64,000 nucleotides of DNA from Amaurobius ferox (GCA_951213105.1 OX578144.1:83775015-83839014), one strand, 5' to 3'; counted from the first letter of the stretch, positions 56,001 through 58,800 are shown. Program-made: numbers and translations. The notes: generated from the sequence alone by a model not told the origin.

Positions 56001-56908
56001 GAAACTATTTTACATGCATACAAGAAACAGATAGAGTTTTATAAGGGAATTGGAAAATCAAATCAAATATAATTTTATAGAGATACTAATACTAACAGAT
56101 ATATATAGTGTTACTCAAAAAATATGGAGCCACTGCCAAATTTTTTTTTCCAACCCTGATCAGCAGGCATTTTTTAAACATATTAGTTTTCATTTATTTG
56201 TTATTTCTTTTGTGAATTGCTTTAAATTTGTGATTTAAATAAATATATTTTCTATTGTTATAGATAAAACAGAACTATTTTTATAACTTTTCAAAATCAC
56301 ATGTACTTAATGAAAATATTAAATTGCATGGACTAACTGCAATATACATGTATAAGAAATTTCTGTGTATAGAATTTTTTTTATATAACTCTAAATTTAA
56401 ATACTTTATAGCCATGTTATTTAATATATGTATGACTGTAGCTGCAATATAAAAATAAATACTTTTAGAAGTCACTGAACATATTATTCTAGCTTATATG
56501 TAATATTTGAAAGTGATTAAAAAAATTTCAGGAAAATTTTTTGCTATGAAAAATTTTTCATTTAAAAATTTTCTGGAAAACCCACATCTCTAGAAATTAA
56601 AGAAATATCAATCATTCAATAATATACAATAAAAATAATAATGAACATGTTCCGAACAGAAAGTTTGATGACACACAATAATGTACACATATAAAATGAT
56701 AATATACCTAAATCAATGTTCAAAAGAAGTTTGTTGTGGATCAGCTGAAGAGCAAAAAAGTCTCCTTGATTGCCACGGCTGTACAAAATTATTCCATCAG
56801 CATTATTTGTACGGAATCTGAACCTTATAATCTCACTTTCACTAGCAATGGCAAAGTGCAGATCTTTTGTAAAATAACTTTGTCCATCAAAGTTCACAGA
56901 TTCACTCA
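602..56908 (-). CDS. Nrx-IV: Neurexin IV (Caspr/CNTNAP family), 3' 19 exons, 5' end outside window
   Basis: Single-pass cell-surface adhesion protein. From family knowledge, in insects it sits in septate junctions with Contactin and Neuroglian, seals epithelia and the glial blood-brain barrier, and binds protein 4.1 (Coracle) inside the cell. Seen here: 19 exons with GT-AG splice sites join with no phase conflict into 1,097 residues plus a split first codon. Domains by residue of this partial protein: LamG1 1-179, LamG2 180-351, EGF1 353-387, fibrinogen-like 388-about 605, LamG3 about 605-775, EGF2 about 777-810, LamG4 812-about 1000, stalk, transmembrane helix about 1031-1052, tail 1053-1097. 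The tail begins [15 protein letters not shown] (4.1-binding type) and ends KKEEWFI (PDZ-ligand type), as in Caspr2-like proteins. The signal peptide and F5/8C domain, which precede LamG1 in this family, are not seen in 57-64 kb. Length plus about 180 missing residues fits the family. No poly(A) signal was recognised below base 602. Confidence 0.96.
1287..1795. mobile_element. Fold-back (long inverted repeat) element, copy 1
   Basis: The left half and the reverse complement of the right half are similar over most of their length. The ends are related: AACCATGAAATTAAAATAG on the left, and the complement of a right end reading TTTCAATTTCTTGGTGCATT. Blocks such as AGTTAGGCAACACTAATATA, TAATTGCAGACCAC and CTGAGTTAAAATGGAAAGTC recur in the copies at 4.6 and 32.3 kb. 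No intact coding capacity. Likely a non-autonomous DNA transposon. The exact ends are approximate. Confidence 0.6.
2801..2820. repeat. 20-bp perfect palindrome
   Basis: CTCTGGTCTAAAGACCAGAG is its own reverse complement. It lies within intron 18 of Nrx-IV, about 250 bases before the G+C-richer block. No known site was recognised, and it may be an element end. Confidence 0.6.
3060..3960. other. G+C-richer block of unknown origin in intron 18
   Basis: About 900 bases whose base composition is clearly higher in G+C and CpG than the surrounding A+T-rich intron. Near its left edge is an inverted repeat ACCGGA-CAAAA-TCCGGT at about 3092-3108. Overlapping minus-strand open frames of 151 and 100 codons exist, but they resemble no family I know and cover the same bases in two frames. 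It could be the terminal repeat or leader of a retroelement. I assign no function. Confidence 0.4.
4600..5226. mobile_element. Fold-back element, copy 2 (best preserved)
   Basis: Inverted arms of roughly 240 bases. The left end reads GTACCGAGAAATTGAAATAG and the right end is the complement of a closely similar sequence (CATTTCAATTTCTCGGTGCA). On the minus strand the centre gives a short readable peptide, [20 protein letters not shown], reminiscent of the helix-turn-helix linker of Tc1/mariner-type transposases. This suggests a relic of a transposase pinched between long inverted repeats. The same central block is present in copies 1 and 3. Confidence 0.6.
5419..5682 (-). CDS. Nrx-IV: Nrx-IV exon 18: end of LamG4, stalk, start of membrane helix
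   Basis: Residues 947-1034, phase 1 at both ends. The donor is GTGAGT and the acceptor TTTATAG. It opens with the LamG hallmark [19 protein letters not shown], which is strongly conserved in the Caspr/Nrx-IV family. The second disulphide cysteine follows in [10 protein letters not shown] Pro/Thr-rich extracellular stalk ([13 protein letters not shown]) comes next, then the start of the membrane segment, AILGG. Confidence 0.95.
6478..6507 (+). mobile_element. 30-bp SINE-tail micro-insertion with 14-bp target duplication
   Basis: The insert starts GTAGGTCGGACGTTCTGGGT and ends in an A-rich tail. It matches the last bases of the resident tRNA-derived SINE with one mismatch in the core. It is flanked by identical 14-bp direct repeats ACAAAATGTTGATT (6464-6477 and 6508-6521). 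An extremely 5'-truncated retroposed SINE copy is the simplest reading. Confidence 0.75.
6986..7037. repeat. Perfect 22-bp inverted repeat with 8-bp loop
   Basis: The arms at 6986-7007 and 7016-7037 are exact reverse complements and begin TTATCGAATAAGGGGATTCC. The loop is AGCTACTG. It lies in the 5' non-coding part of the Tigger-like element, between its left terminal repeat and the transposase start. It is much better preserved than the surrounding decayed sequence. Confidence 0.8.
7244..7970 (+). pseudogene. Tigger/CENP-B-like transposase relic, N-terminal part
   Basis: Starts [20 protein letters not shown], the N-terminal helix-turn-helix start of CENP-B/Tigger/Jerky-type transposases. 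A frameshift near 7350 is needed to continue into [14 protein letters not shown]. The second DNA-binding part follows (7360-7630). After an in-frame TAA at 7630-7632 the protein continues [12 protein letters not shown], then the first catalytic block [17 protein letters not shown] (first Asp of the DDE/D triad). Another frameshift occurs near 7880. The frame is then split at a TTAA by a piggyBac-like insertion, and the rest resumes at 10653. The protein is clearly non-functional. Confidence 0.85.
8170..8400 (-). pseudogene. piggyBac transposase C-terminal cysteine-rich domain relic
   Basis: Minus-strand reading [20 protein letters not shown], then cysteine pairs in the pattern [13 protein letters not shown]...[17 protein letters not shown]. 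Closely spaced CxxC and CxxC/LC pairs at the C-terminus are the zinc-binding signature of piggyBac (PGBD) transposases. An in-frame stop lies just upstream (SEK*SYEN), and the catalytic part is not recognisable, so this is a fragment. Confidence 0.7.
8580..10352. mobile_element. Probable hAT-like element nested in the piggyBac-like element
   Basis: Ends CAGGGTGAGTA... and ...TACGCACCCTG are inverted repeats. Subterminal sequence on both sides is rich in CTTTCAAG/CTTGAAAG words. The flanks share only TGTAT, so an 8-bp target duplication is not demonstrated. No transposase was recognised. A minus-strand frame at 9469-9158 has no similarity I can name. The call rests on the terminal repeats alone. 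Confidence 0.45.
10653..11780 (+). pseudogene. Tigger/CENP-B-like transposase relic, C-terminal part
   Basis: Continues the split transposase: [20 protein letters not shown], then [20 protein letters not shown]. The second catalytic Asp lies in [12 protein letters not shown] and the third in [20 protein letters not shown], which together with the block before the insertion give the pogo/Tigger DDD signature. Stops at 10797-10799 and after ACWKAL break the frame. A 39-bp micro-insertion (11499-11537) adds a stop in the C-terminal region. Without it and one copy of its duplicated target the reading is [16 protein letters not shown]. The protein ends near 11780 after an acidic tail. Confidence 0.88.
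11499..11537 (-). mobile_element. 39-bp micro-insertion with 15-bp target duplication
   Basis: Flanked by GGGTATCAAGAGTTG (11484-11498) and GGGTATTAAGAGTTG (11538-11552), 14 of 15 identical. On the minus strand it reads TGCTCAAGTCCTCAGGATGA, then the 17-base tail GTCGGACGGTCTGGGTC and TT. It matches 36 of 39 bases of the insertion at 45004-45046. Excision with one target copy restores an uninterrupted transposase reading, so it postdates the Tigger element. Confidence 0.8.
12126..12421 (-). mobile_element. tRNA-derived SINE, full length
   Basis: On the minus strand it starts GGGCGCGGTAGCTCAATGGT (tRNA-like head with A box) and carries the B box GGTTCGATTCC. A roughly 200-bp body follows, then the tail GGTCGGACGGTCTGGGTTTC and a CAA-rich end. 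It has a 17-bp target duplication with one mismatch, GAGGAACATA(T/G)CTACCG, at 12109-12125 and 12422-12438. The copies at 48.2 and 57.9 kb are the same family. It is inserted near the right end of the Tigger-like element. Confidence 0.9.
12679..12775 (-). CDS. Nrx-IV: Nrx-IV exon 17: LamG4
   Basis: Residues 915-946, entry phase 0, exit phase 1. It encodes [20 protein letters not shown] and ends ...LKSIYVGRN, the strand before the conserved GFVGC loop in exon 18. The donor is GTAAGTTG and the acceptor TTTAG. It is separated from exon 16 by an intron of only 100 bp. Confidence 0.93.
12876..13009 (-). CDS. Nrx-IV: Nrx-IV exon 16: LamG4
   Basis: Residues 870-914, entry phase 1, exit phase 0. It encodes [20 protein letters not shown] and ends ...GSKLTIY, typical LamG beta strands of the fourth LamG of this family. 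The donor is GTAAGC and the acceptor TTTTAG. Confidence 0.94.
13010..14606 (-). other. Nrx-IV intron 15 (1.6 kb)
   Basis: A+T-rich intron. I see no mobile element, RNA gene or second coding region in it. Confidence 0.7.
14607..14780 (-). CDS. Nrx-IV: Nrx-IV exon 15: start of LamG4
   Basis: Residues 812-869, phase 1 at both ends. It encodes [20 protein letters not shown] and ...[10 protein letters not shown]. This is the opening of the membrane-proximal LamG domain, directly after EGF2. The donor is GTTTGT (weaker than the others) and the acceptor TTTCAG. Confidence 0.94.
14781..15736 (-). other. Nrx-IV intron 14 (1.0 kb)
   Basis: A+T-rich intron with no recognisable feature. Confidence 0.7.
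15737..15973 (-). CDS. Nrx-IV: Nrx-IV exon 14: end of LamG3 and EGF2
   Basis: Residues 733-811, phase 1 at both ends. The first part closes LamG3 ([20 protein letters not shown], partner cysteine in SDGCVGKC). The rest is an EGF domain with six cysteines: [12 protein letters not shown], then [15 protein letters not shown]. The donor is GTGAGT and the acceptor TTTCAG. Confidence 0.95.
16819..17748 (+). mobile_element. Non-autonomous inverted-terminal-repeat element with internal (CA)n, copy 1
   Basis: Terminal repeats ACTTTCCTTATATAATA on the left and TATATAAGGAAAGT on the right. The right end also forms its own hairpin (17716-17748). A (CA)n tract of about 50 bp lies at 17568-17619. The whole ~930-bp unit is present in the opposite orientation at 25189-26131, including the words GTTTGATTCGTGATCAGGGA and CCATTCGTTCGTCAGTTATT. 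Short frames across the tract are repeat translations, not genes. Confidence 0.75.
17568..17619. repeat. (CA)n microsatellite
   Basis: Uninterrupted CA dinucleotide tract of about 26 units. It lies inside the element above, at the position where copy 2 carries (TG)n with interspersed GAAAGTAT units. Confidence 0.95.
18319..18537 (-). CDS. Nrx-IV: Nrx-IV exon 13: LamG3
   Basis: Residues 660-732, phase 1 at both ends. It encodes [20 protein letters not shown], then [20 protein letters not shown], the D-x-x-W-H-x-V motif of LamG domains. It ends ...[10 protein letters not shown]. The donor is GTATGA and the acceptor TTTGCAG. Confidence 0.95.
20341..22063 (+). mobile_element. Decayed hAT transposon
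   Basis: Terminal repeats AGGGTCCGCGCTAG and CTAGCGCGGGCCCT, flanked by identical 8-bp target duplications GAGTACTC (20333-20340, 22064-22071), as expected for hAT. A hAT C-terminal dimerisation relic is readable at about 21538-21650. It also carries a long C tract and (ACC) units near 21147-21171. Confidence 0.85.
21538..21770 (+). pseudogene. hAT transposase C-terminal relic
   Basis: Plus-strand reading [20 protein letters not shown], then [18 protein letters not shown], matching the hAT dimerisation motif (a Cys/Ser-x-x-ERGFS block followed by basic and Leu-rich residues). Farther on is [18 protein letters not shown], typical of the last residues of ZMYM/TTF-type hAT proteins. Stops and frame breaks surround it. 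Only this end of the protein is recognisable. Confidence 0.65.
22297..22467 (-). CDS. Nrx-IV: Nrx-IV exon 12: start of LamG3
   Basis: Residues 603-659, phase 1 at both ends. It encodes [20 protein letters not shown] and [20 protein letters not shown], then ...FIKIMLV, the first LamG strands after the fibrinogen-like domain. The donor is GTAAGT and the acceptor TTTCAG. Confidence 0.95.
24206..24252 (-). mobile_element. SINE 3' fragment (about 47 bp)
   Basis: On the minus strand it reads CTACACCTTTCTGGTAGGTC, then a mutated tail ending in CTCAACAACAACA. It matches the last part of the tRNA-derived SINE. I found no convincing target duplication here. Confidence 0.7.
25189..26131 (-). mobile_element. 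Non-autonomous inverted-terminal-repeat element, copy 2 (inverted)
   Basis: Reverse-complement relative of 16819-17748 over about 940 bp. Its ACTTTCCTTATATAC end again forms a terminal hairpin (25189-25226). Its microsatellite is (TG)n broken by GAAAGTAT units (25320-25397). The opposite end is eroded. Shared words include GGACCGATTCGAAC and GAACATGTTTCTCA on opposite strands. Confidence 0.75.
26610..27130. repeat. Diverged tandem repeat, about 165-bp period, 3 units
   Basis: Recurring order of words in each unit: GATGGAGA-like and GGAAAAAGATA-like, then a CTGAATTGCACAATC-like block, then AATTAAAAAATTAACC-like and ATGCAATAATTACA-like. Units start near 26613, 26764 and 26931, with a partial fourth near 27103. 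No coding capacity. Confidence 0.55.
27805..28119 (-). CDS. Nrx-IV: Nrx-IV exon 11: fibrinogen-like domain, C-terminal part
   Basis: Residues 498-602, phase 1 at both ends; the largest exon. It encodes [20 protein letters not shown], then the family's cysteine cluster [20 protein letters not shown], and [16 protein letters not shown], ending [11 protein letters not shown]. This WW-x-x-YWGGS plus CxCG...CNCDAD pattern is diagnostic of Nrx-IV/Caspr rather than ordinary fibrinogen. The donor is GTATGT and the acceptor TTTTAG. Confidence 0.96.
28120..29780 (-). other. Nrx-IV intron 10 (1.7 kb)
   Basis: Contains CT/TA microsatellites and a recent tandem duplication (28354-28890). The rest is A+T-rich with nothing recognisable. 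Confidence 0.75.
28354..28890. repeat. Recent tandem duplication with CT/TA/CA microsatellites
   Basis: A unit of about 180 bp of unique sequence, starting TACATCCTTTTTCCCTAATT, occurs at 28431-28609 and 28713-28890. I count only about three mismatches. Each copy is preceded by long TA and CA tracts, and the first also by (CT)n. The offset is 282 bp. Unequal exchange or slippage between the microsatellites is the likely origin. Confidence 0.85.
29781..29984 (-). CDS. Nrx-IV: Nrx-IV exon 10: fibrinogen-like domain, middle
   Basis: Residues 430-497, phase 1 at both ends. It encodes [20 protein letters not shown], then [20 protein letters not shown] and [18 protein letters not shown]. The last block matches the family's C-x-Q-x-x-x-Y-x-C-x-x-x-x-L-L pattern. 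The donor is GTAAGA and the acceptor TTTACAG. Confidence 0.95.
32080..32165. repeat. Short minisatellite
   Basis: Repeats of GTTGGAAAGAATCT-like units (four to five, diverging), partly with CCGAA or TCGAA spacers. No coding meaning is evident. Confidence 0.6.
32293..32813. mobile_element. Fold-back element, copy 3
   Basis: Shares with the copies at 1.3 and 4.6 kb the blocks ATATTTCTCTAGACATTCTTA, CCTGAGTTAAAATGGAAGGC and GGATATATTAGTGTCACCTA in the same order. Its left arm is shortened. No open frame. Confidence 0.55.
33016..33141 (-). CDS. Nrx-IV: Nrx-IV exon 9: start of fibrinogen-like domain
   Basis: Residues 388-429, phase 1 at both ends. It encodes [20 protein letters not shown], then [20 protein letters not shown]. 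The D-G-S-G-P-L...C pattern marks the start of the fibrinogen-like module. The Ile-Asp repeat before it comes from an imperfect ATAGAT run. Two overlapping GT donors exist; only GTATGT (33015-33010 on the minus strand) keeps phase 1 with exon 10. Confidence 0.92.
33142..35380 (-). other. Nrx-IV intron 8 (2.2 kb)
   Basis: Contains a diverged tandem duplication with a minisatellite and a tRNA-like edge (about 33994-34593). I see nothing else. Confidence 0.7.
33994..34593. repeat. Diverged tandem duplication containing a minisatellite
   Basis: Both units open ATCTGAGCTGTGAGA (33994 and 34334) and run through GCAATTTGAAGCAAAG, CAATAGTTTTACC and ATTAATTACCAT to ...CACATGAT..ATCTCATAGCA. Unit 1 has extra copies of a TCAATAGTTTTACCTTC unit at about 34061-34175. 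The right edge, read on the minus strand, starts GCATCGCAGGTTGGTAGAGC, which looks like a tRNA head, so the units may derive from another tRNA-type SINE. Confidence 0.6.
35381..35487 (-). CDS. Nrx-IV: Nrx-IV exon 8: EGF1
   Basis: Residues 352-387, entry phase 2, exit phase 1. A complete six-cysteine EGF domain: [12 protein letters not shown], then [15 protein letters not shown]. The first Arg codon is split with exon 7. The donor is GTAAGTTG and the acceptor TCGTAG. Confidence 0.95.
35724..35762. repeat. Short inverted repeat
   Basis: TTGTTTTAAAACATACA and its exact reverse complement are separated by a few bases. It can form an A/T-rich hairpin. Confidence 0.6.
35991..36240. repeat. 90-bp direct duplication with 22-bp minisatellite between
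   Basis: A block of about 90 bases starting AATGTTGCTGCAATGGGAGA is repeated, apparently without change, at an offset of 160 bp (35991 and 36151). Between the copies are short TATAAAGGAATGTTGCTACA-like units. This looks like a recent duplication. Confidence 0.8.
37200..37253. repeat. (TA)n microsatellite
   Basis: Uninterrupted TA dinucleotides of about 27 units. Confidence 0.9.
37968..38105. mobile_element. Probable pogo-type MITE
   Basis: Left end CAGTCAAACTTTTTTAACTC preceded by TA. The right end, reverse complemented, reads CAGTTGAACTTTAACTTGAAG-like. The interior has repeated AATTCGAATT words. The right TA is not intact (GATA follows). No coding capacity. Confidence 0.5.
38989..41990 (+). 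mobile_element. Nearly intact hAT transposon (BED-finger type), 3,002 bp
   Basis: Perfect 16-bp terminal inverted repeats CAGGGCTTCTTAAACT at both ends. Identical 8-bp target duplications CTTTAGAG lie at 38981-38988 and 41991-41998. It contains one long transposase with a single frame break. GGGGGTCGC/GCGACCCCC words occur just inside both ends. Intact ends and duplications indicate a young insertion. Confidence 0.96.
39736..41599 (+). pseudogene. hAT transposase (ZBED5/SCAND3-like), one frameshift
   Basis: Starts [22 protein letters not shown]2H2 BED-type finger follows ([20 protein letters not shown], ending HLNTKH), then the conserved [10 protein letters not shown]. Near 40172 a one-base excess (or two-base loss) shifts to the second frame, which continues [11 protein letters not shown]. 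The RNase H-like core includes [31 protein letters not shown] and [13 protein letters not shown]. The C-terminal dimerisation block is [20 protein letters not shown], then KYRSTL. TAA is at 41597-41599. Apart from that one break the protein of about 620 residues is open, so the break may be a recent mutation or a sequencing error. Confidence 0.92.
43101..43242 (-). CDS. Nrx-IV: Nrx-IV exon 7: end of LamG2
   Basis: Residues 305-351, entry phase 1, exit phase 2. It encodes [20 protein letters not shown] and ends [10 protein letters not shown]. The cysteines in GFVGCM and FDAC form the usual LamG pair. The donor is GTAAGA and the acceptor TCTCAG. Confidence 0.95.
43868..44005. repeat. Compound TA-rich microsatellite
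   Basis: TA runs interleaved with GTATGTATG and ATGCATATA units. All six frames across it stay open only because the repeat lacks stops in some phases. It is not coding. Confidence 0.85.
45004..45046 (+). mobile_element. 43-bp micro-insertion with perfect 15-bp target duplication
   Basis: Identical ACATAATGTGTTGGC copies lie at 44989-45003 and 45047-45061. The insert reads GTTGCTCATGTCCTTTGGAT, then GAGTCGGACGGTCTGGGTC and TTCT. It matches the 39-bp insertion at 11499-11537 at 36 of 39 bases, with nearly the same end points. It shares the 17-base 3' tail GTCGGACGGTCTGGGTC with the local SINE. Confidence 0.85.
45397..45534 (-). CDS. Nrx-IV: Nrx-IV exon 6: LamG2
   Basis: Residues 259-304, phase 1 at both ends. 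It encodes [20 protein letters not shown], then [20 protein letters not shown] and EYLIGG. The S-D-G-x-W-H motif is typical of LamG. The donor is GTAAGG and the acceptor TTGTAG. Confidence 0.95.
45644..45722 (-). CDS. Nrx-IV: Nrx-IV exon 5: LamG2 (79 bp, smallest exon)
   Basis: Residues 233-258, entry phase 0, exit phase 1. It encodes [20 protein letters not shown] and VTEGSD. It is separated from exon 6 by an intron of only 109 bp. The donor is GTAAGT and the acceptor TTTTTAG. Confidence 0.92.
45723..47664 (-). other. Nrx-IV intron 4 (1.9 kb)
   Basis: A possible pogo-type MITE occupies 46543-46699. Two weak tRNA-like heads on the minus strand near 45850-45905 and 46035-46100 may be SINE remnants. 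The remainder shows nothing recognisable. Confidence 0.65.
46543..46699. mobile_element. Possible pogo-type MITE
   Basis: Left end CAGTTGACTTGCCTTATAGT after TA. The right end, reverse complemented, reads CGGTCAACGTTTGTTAATAC and is followed by TA. The inverted repeat is imperfect. Just left of it the word TACAGTTGACCTTAA is locally duplicated. Confidence 0.4.
47665..47823 (-). CDS. Nrx-IV: Nrx-IV exon 4: start of LamG2
   Basis: Residues 180-232, phase 0 at both ends (159 bp). It encodes [20 protein letters not shown], then [20 protein letters not shown] and SQEGYVK. The F-x-F-R-T-x-N-x-D-G-L-L-L-Y block is the classical LamG start. The donor is GTAAGA and the acceptor CCTTAG. Confidence 0.95.
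47824..49593 (-). other. Nrx-IV intron 3 (1.8 kb)
   Basis: Contains one full-length tRNA-derived SINE (48163-48440). The rest shows nothing recognisable. Confidence 0.75.
48163..48440 (-). mobile_element. tRNA-derived SINE, full length
   Basis: Same family as 12126-12421 and 57852-58140, here on the minus strand. It has a degraded tRNA-like head and B box. The body includes CCTTCCGAGAGGTTGGTGGT and the tail GTCGGACGGTCTGGGTCTCA. The target duplication is AACACTC(C/A)ATCTG at 48150-48162 and 48441-48453 (12 of 13 identical). Confidence 0.88.
49594..49761 (-). CDS. Nrx-IV: Nrx-IV exon 3: end of LamG1
   Basis: Residues 124-179, phase 0 at both ends (168 bp). It encodes [20 protein letters not shown], then [14 protein letters not shown] and ...GQLSYTCR. 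The cysteines in FTGCIENL and YTCR are the LamG disulphide pair. The donor is GTAAGA and the acceptor TTTTAG. Confidence 0.95.
50370..51254 (+). mobile_element. Internally deleted Tc1/mariner-like element, 885 bp
   Basis: Imperfect terminal repeats of about 30 bp: CAGAAGTCGCTTGCACTTTA on the left, and CAGAAGGTCATTCACACTTT as the reverse complement of the right end. Each is flanked by TA (50368-50369 and 51255-51256). It carries the N- and C-terminal ends of a transposase with the catalytic centre deleted. Confidence 0.85.
50514..51208 (+). pseudogene. Tc1/mariner-like transposase, central part deleted
   Basis: Opens [20 protein letters not shown], and a helix-turn-helix follows. After a stop (50727-50729) it continues [20 protein letters not shown], then [17 protein letters not shown], a second helix-turn-helix. 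[11 protein letters not shown] follows at about 50970, around the first catalytic Asp. The reading then jumps after TIFYY to [20 protein letters not shown] and [13 protein letters not shown], which is the usual C-terminus of this group. The segment with the remaining catalytic residues is absent. Several stops occur, so it is non-functional. Confidence 0.8.
52264..52307 (-). ncRNA. Hammerhead ribozyme-like motif, left arm
   Basis: Minus strand: AGCCA, the core CTGATGA, an extra A, stem II GGGTAT-AATG-ATACCT (one G-U pair), GAAA, a minimal stem III (GCGC), TC, then TGGC pairing back with the opening GCCA. Order and core fit a type I hammerhead with very short stem III, the kind known from Penelope-like elements. 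The extra A after CTGATGA is a departure from the consensus. Confidence 0.5.
52553..53050 (-). pseudogene. GIY-YIG endonuclease domain of a Penelope-like element, left arm
   Basis: 165-codon open frame. It contains [20 protein letters not shown], then [15 protein letters not shown], which holds the GIY-like GVY, the YIG-like YIG and the downstream Arg. Farther on is [16 protein letters not shown] with the conserved Glu. A Cys pair (CICTDKFR) precedes it. From family knowledge, Penelope-like elements carry this endonuclease C-terminal to a reverse transcriptase to nick target DNA. The reverse transcriptase is missing, so this is a 5'-truncated fragment, although the endonuclease itself is largely intact. 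Confidence 0.8.
53045..53440 (+). pseudogene. GIY-YIG endonuclease relic, right arm
   Basis: Second copy of the same domain on the opposite strand. The recognisable part is [20 protein letters not shown], then [17 protein letters not shown], where the Glu of the left copy is replaced by Gly. The GVY and YIG parts lie upstream in a broken frame. It is inactive by sequence. Confidence 0.75.
53718..53761 (+). ncRNA. Hammerhead ribozyme-like motif, right arm
   Basis: Plus strand: AGCCA, CTGATGA, an extra A, a perfect stem II GGGTAT-AGTG-ATACCC, GAAA, GCAC, TC, then TGGCT pairing exactly with AGCCA to form stem I. The predicted cleavage would be after the TC. It mirrors the motif in the left arm, and both lie 3' of the endonuclease region. 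Confidence 0.55.
55174..55343 (-). CDS. Nrx-IV: Nrx-IV exon 2: LamG1
   Basis: Residues 67-123, entry phase 1, exit phase 0. It encodes [20 protein letters not shown], then [20 protein letters not shown] and [12 protein letters not shown]-x-x-W-H-D-V is the LamG core motif. The donor is GTAAGA and the acceptor TTTTAAG. Confidence 0.95.
55344..56707 (-). other. Nrx-IV intron 1 of the window (1.4 kb)
   Basis: A+T-rich intron. I see no mobile element or coding sequence in it. Confidence 0.7.
56708..56908 (-). CDS. Nrx-IV: Nrx-IV 5'-most exon in window: start of LamG1
   Basis: Residues 1-66, phase 1 at both ends. It encodes [20 protein letters not shown], then [20 protein letters not shown] and [17 protein letters not shown]. 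In the family this follows directly on the F5/8C discoidin domain, so its acceptor (TTTTCAG) must join exons beyond the window. The donor is GTATAT. Confidence 0.94.
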
Positions 56909-57621
56909 CTGAAAACAAATACTTCAAATGTAGACATACAAATAAGAACAAATTCTCAATTATCTAGAATAATAAAGAAAAAATAACAGTGGTTTAAAAA
57001 TGAATGTGAATTATGTTCCTATTGCAAATAACATCAAATATGAACCAGTTTCATGCTTATTATGCACTCGTTAGTATGGAATAGTTGATATCTGCAATTG
57101 CAGCAAAAAAAAAAAAAAAATGCCAAATTTGGAAAATTGTGGATAAGCTTAGTAACTATGGGGGGGGGGGGGAGGCTACCTCGCTTCCTATTAGAGATGG
57201 GGGAAAGTCAATTACAAAATTGTAGAGCATTTGAAAATTAGTACTAAGCAATTTTGTCCCACAGTAAAAGCTGCAAAATAACTCTACATAAATATTTTGT
57301 TGAAAGTGACCATTTTGTATTCTGTATACAATAAAGACTTCCCCAGGATTTTTTTTAAAATATAATACACATTTATTTATACCAGACATTATCCTGATTA
57401 TAACATTACATTTACTTAAGCTTTATATGGCCCAAGGCATATAAAGTGTTCTATGTTAAGATTTTTGATGATAGATGTGATGTTGATAAACAATTACATA
57501 CTGCTGCGTGATAAATACCACAAGTTCTTTCAGAACGCTATAACTACTTAATATGTTCATGGAACATTAAGTTAAAGGCCGTCGTGATCGTAAATGGTTT
57601 AAGCTGAAAGTTAAAAAGGTA

Positions 57622-58466
57622 ATTAAAAGGTTTGGAAATGAGGACACAAAATAGATTTAAAATAACAAAAAGGTTTTATTTACACTATTTAACATTAAAA
57701 TATGAAAAGATAAGATTTGAGCTTACAAGTTGCTCCCTTAAAATATTAACATCTCGTAAATCATTATTACCTCGTAATTCATTATTCATTAATTCTACCA
57801 TAATCTTACTCACAATTCTCAAATATTAAAAATAGTCACACACTTCAAAAAAGAAGGGCGCGGTAGCCCATTGGTTAGCGCGCTGGAGTTGCACTCGGTA
57901 GGCCCGGGTTCGATTCCAGCCACTGCCAAAAACTGCTGCCGTGTTCACGCGGAGTACGATCACGTTAAACATGTGGGTCCGTAAGTCCTTCCGAGAGGTT
58001 GGTGGTAGGGGAAGGAGGGTACGGTCCCTGTGGATGCCTCCCCCACTGGGTTTCGGTCCAAATTGGGTGGCACTTCCCGGCCGTTCAAACAGTTACCTTA
58101 CACCTTTCTGGTAGGTCGGACGGTCTGGGTCTCAACAATAACACACTTCAAAAAGGCTAGTTACTTTCATAAAATTATTCCTCACATAGAGGTATTTAAA
58201 AGAGCAGAGAGGAGAGATACTAAATTACTGAGTGCTGTGCGAAGTCTCAGGCCTTACCTCGGTTCTTGGGCACATCGGCCGGGTGTTCGGTTGATCAGGC
58301 AGGGGATCGGGAAGCATCTCGCTCCCGCGAGGTTTTAATATCTTAACTCCACAAAAATCTAAAAAGGCACTCTCGACTTTTTCTGCCAAAAAAAACTCTC
58401 TTAAAAACTTTCGATTTTATCTCTCCTCCCTCTCAAATTTTATAATTAAAAGGTTTGGAAATGAGG
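57622..58466. repeat. 820-bp segment flanked by a 24-bp direct repeat
   Basis: AATTAAAAGGTTTGGAAATG followed by AGG occurs at about 57622 and again at about 58443. Between the copies lie about 210 bp of A+T-rich sequence, a SINE (57852-58140), then a G+C-richer stretch with CTCGGTTCTTGGGCACATCG. The repeat is too long for an ordinary target duplication. It could mark a duplicated or recombined element end. Confidence 0.55.
57852..58140 (+). mobile_element. tRNA-derived SINE, full length (best copy)
   Basis: Head GGGCGCGGTAGCCCATTGGT with an A-box-like TAGCCCATTGG (57864-57874). The B box GGTTCGATTCC (57907-57917) matches the consensus exactly. The body includes CCTTCCGAGAGGTTGGTGGT. The tail GTCGGACGGTCTGGGTCTCA is followed by AACAATA. 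Identical 14-bp target duplications ACACACTTCAAAAA lie at 57838-57851 and 58141-58154. It is a polymerase III-type retroposon that must borrow a LINE reverse transcriptase. Confidence 0.93.
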
Positions 58467-58469
58467 CCC

Positions 58470-58800
58470 AAGTAGCACCGGCACGTTCAGAGCACATACA
58501 GATTTAGTACTACGAAAACGTTTCGATCACGTACTACGGGCACGTACACAGTACGTACTGTGGATACGTACAGAGCACGTTCTAGTAGCACGTGCCGAAT
58601 GACGTCTATCTGTCACAGCAAAACACCGTCGAAAAGTACGTACAGAATTGGTGCTATAACACAACTTTTTCACGTGGTATATCACGTCGAATACTATTGT
58701 TCAGAGAACTTTTATAGTACTATAGATAAGCACGTGTTTCTAGAACCATTTGATAACGTTATATTGCACGTCGAATAAGCGTGTTAAGACACCTAGATTG
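58470..58800. other. CACGT/ACGTAC-rich stretch
   Basis: Unusually many CACGT, GTACGT and ACGTAC words (for example GCACGTACACAGTACGTACT) over about 300 bp, in an otherwise A+T-rich region. Units are not regular enough to be called tandem repeats. It directly precedes the long hairpin and may be part of the same element. Confidence 0.45.

Noticed and set aside
57864..57917. Possible tRNA gene (A and B boxes, cloverleaf-like start)
   Set aside because: It is the head of a SINE with a 14-bp target duplication and a long unrelated body. Two more copies of the same unit are in the window.
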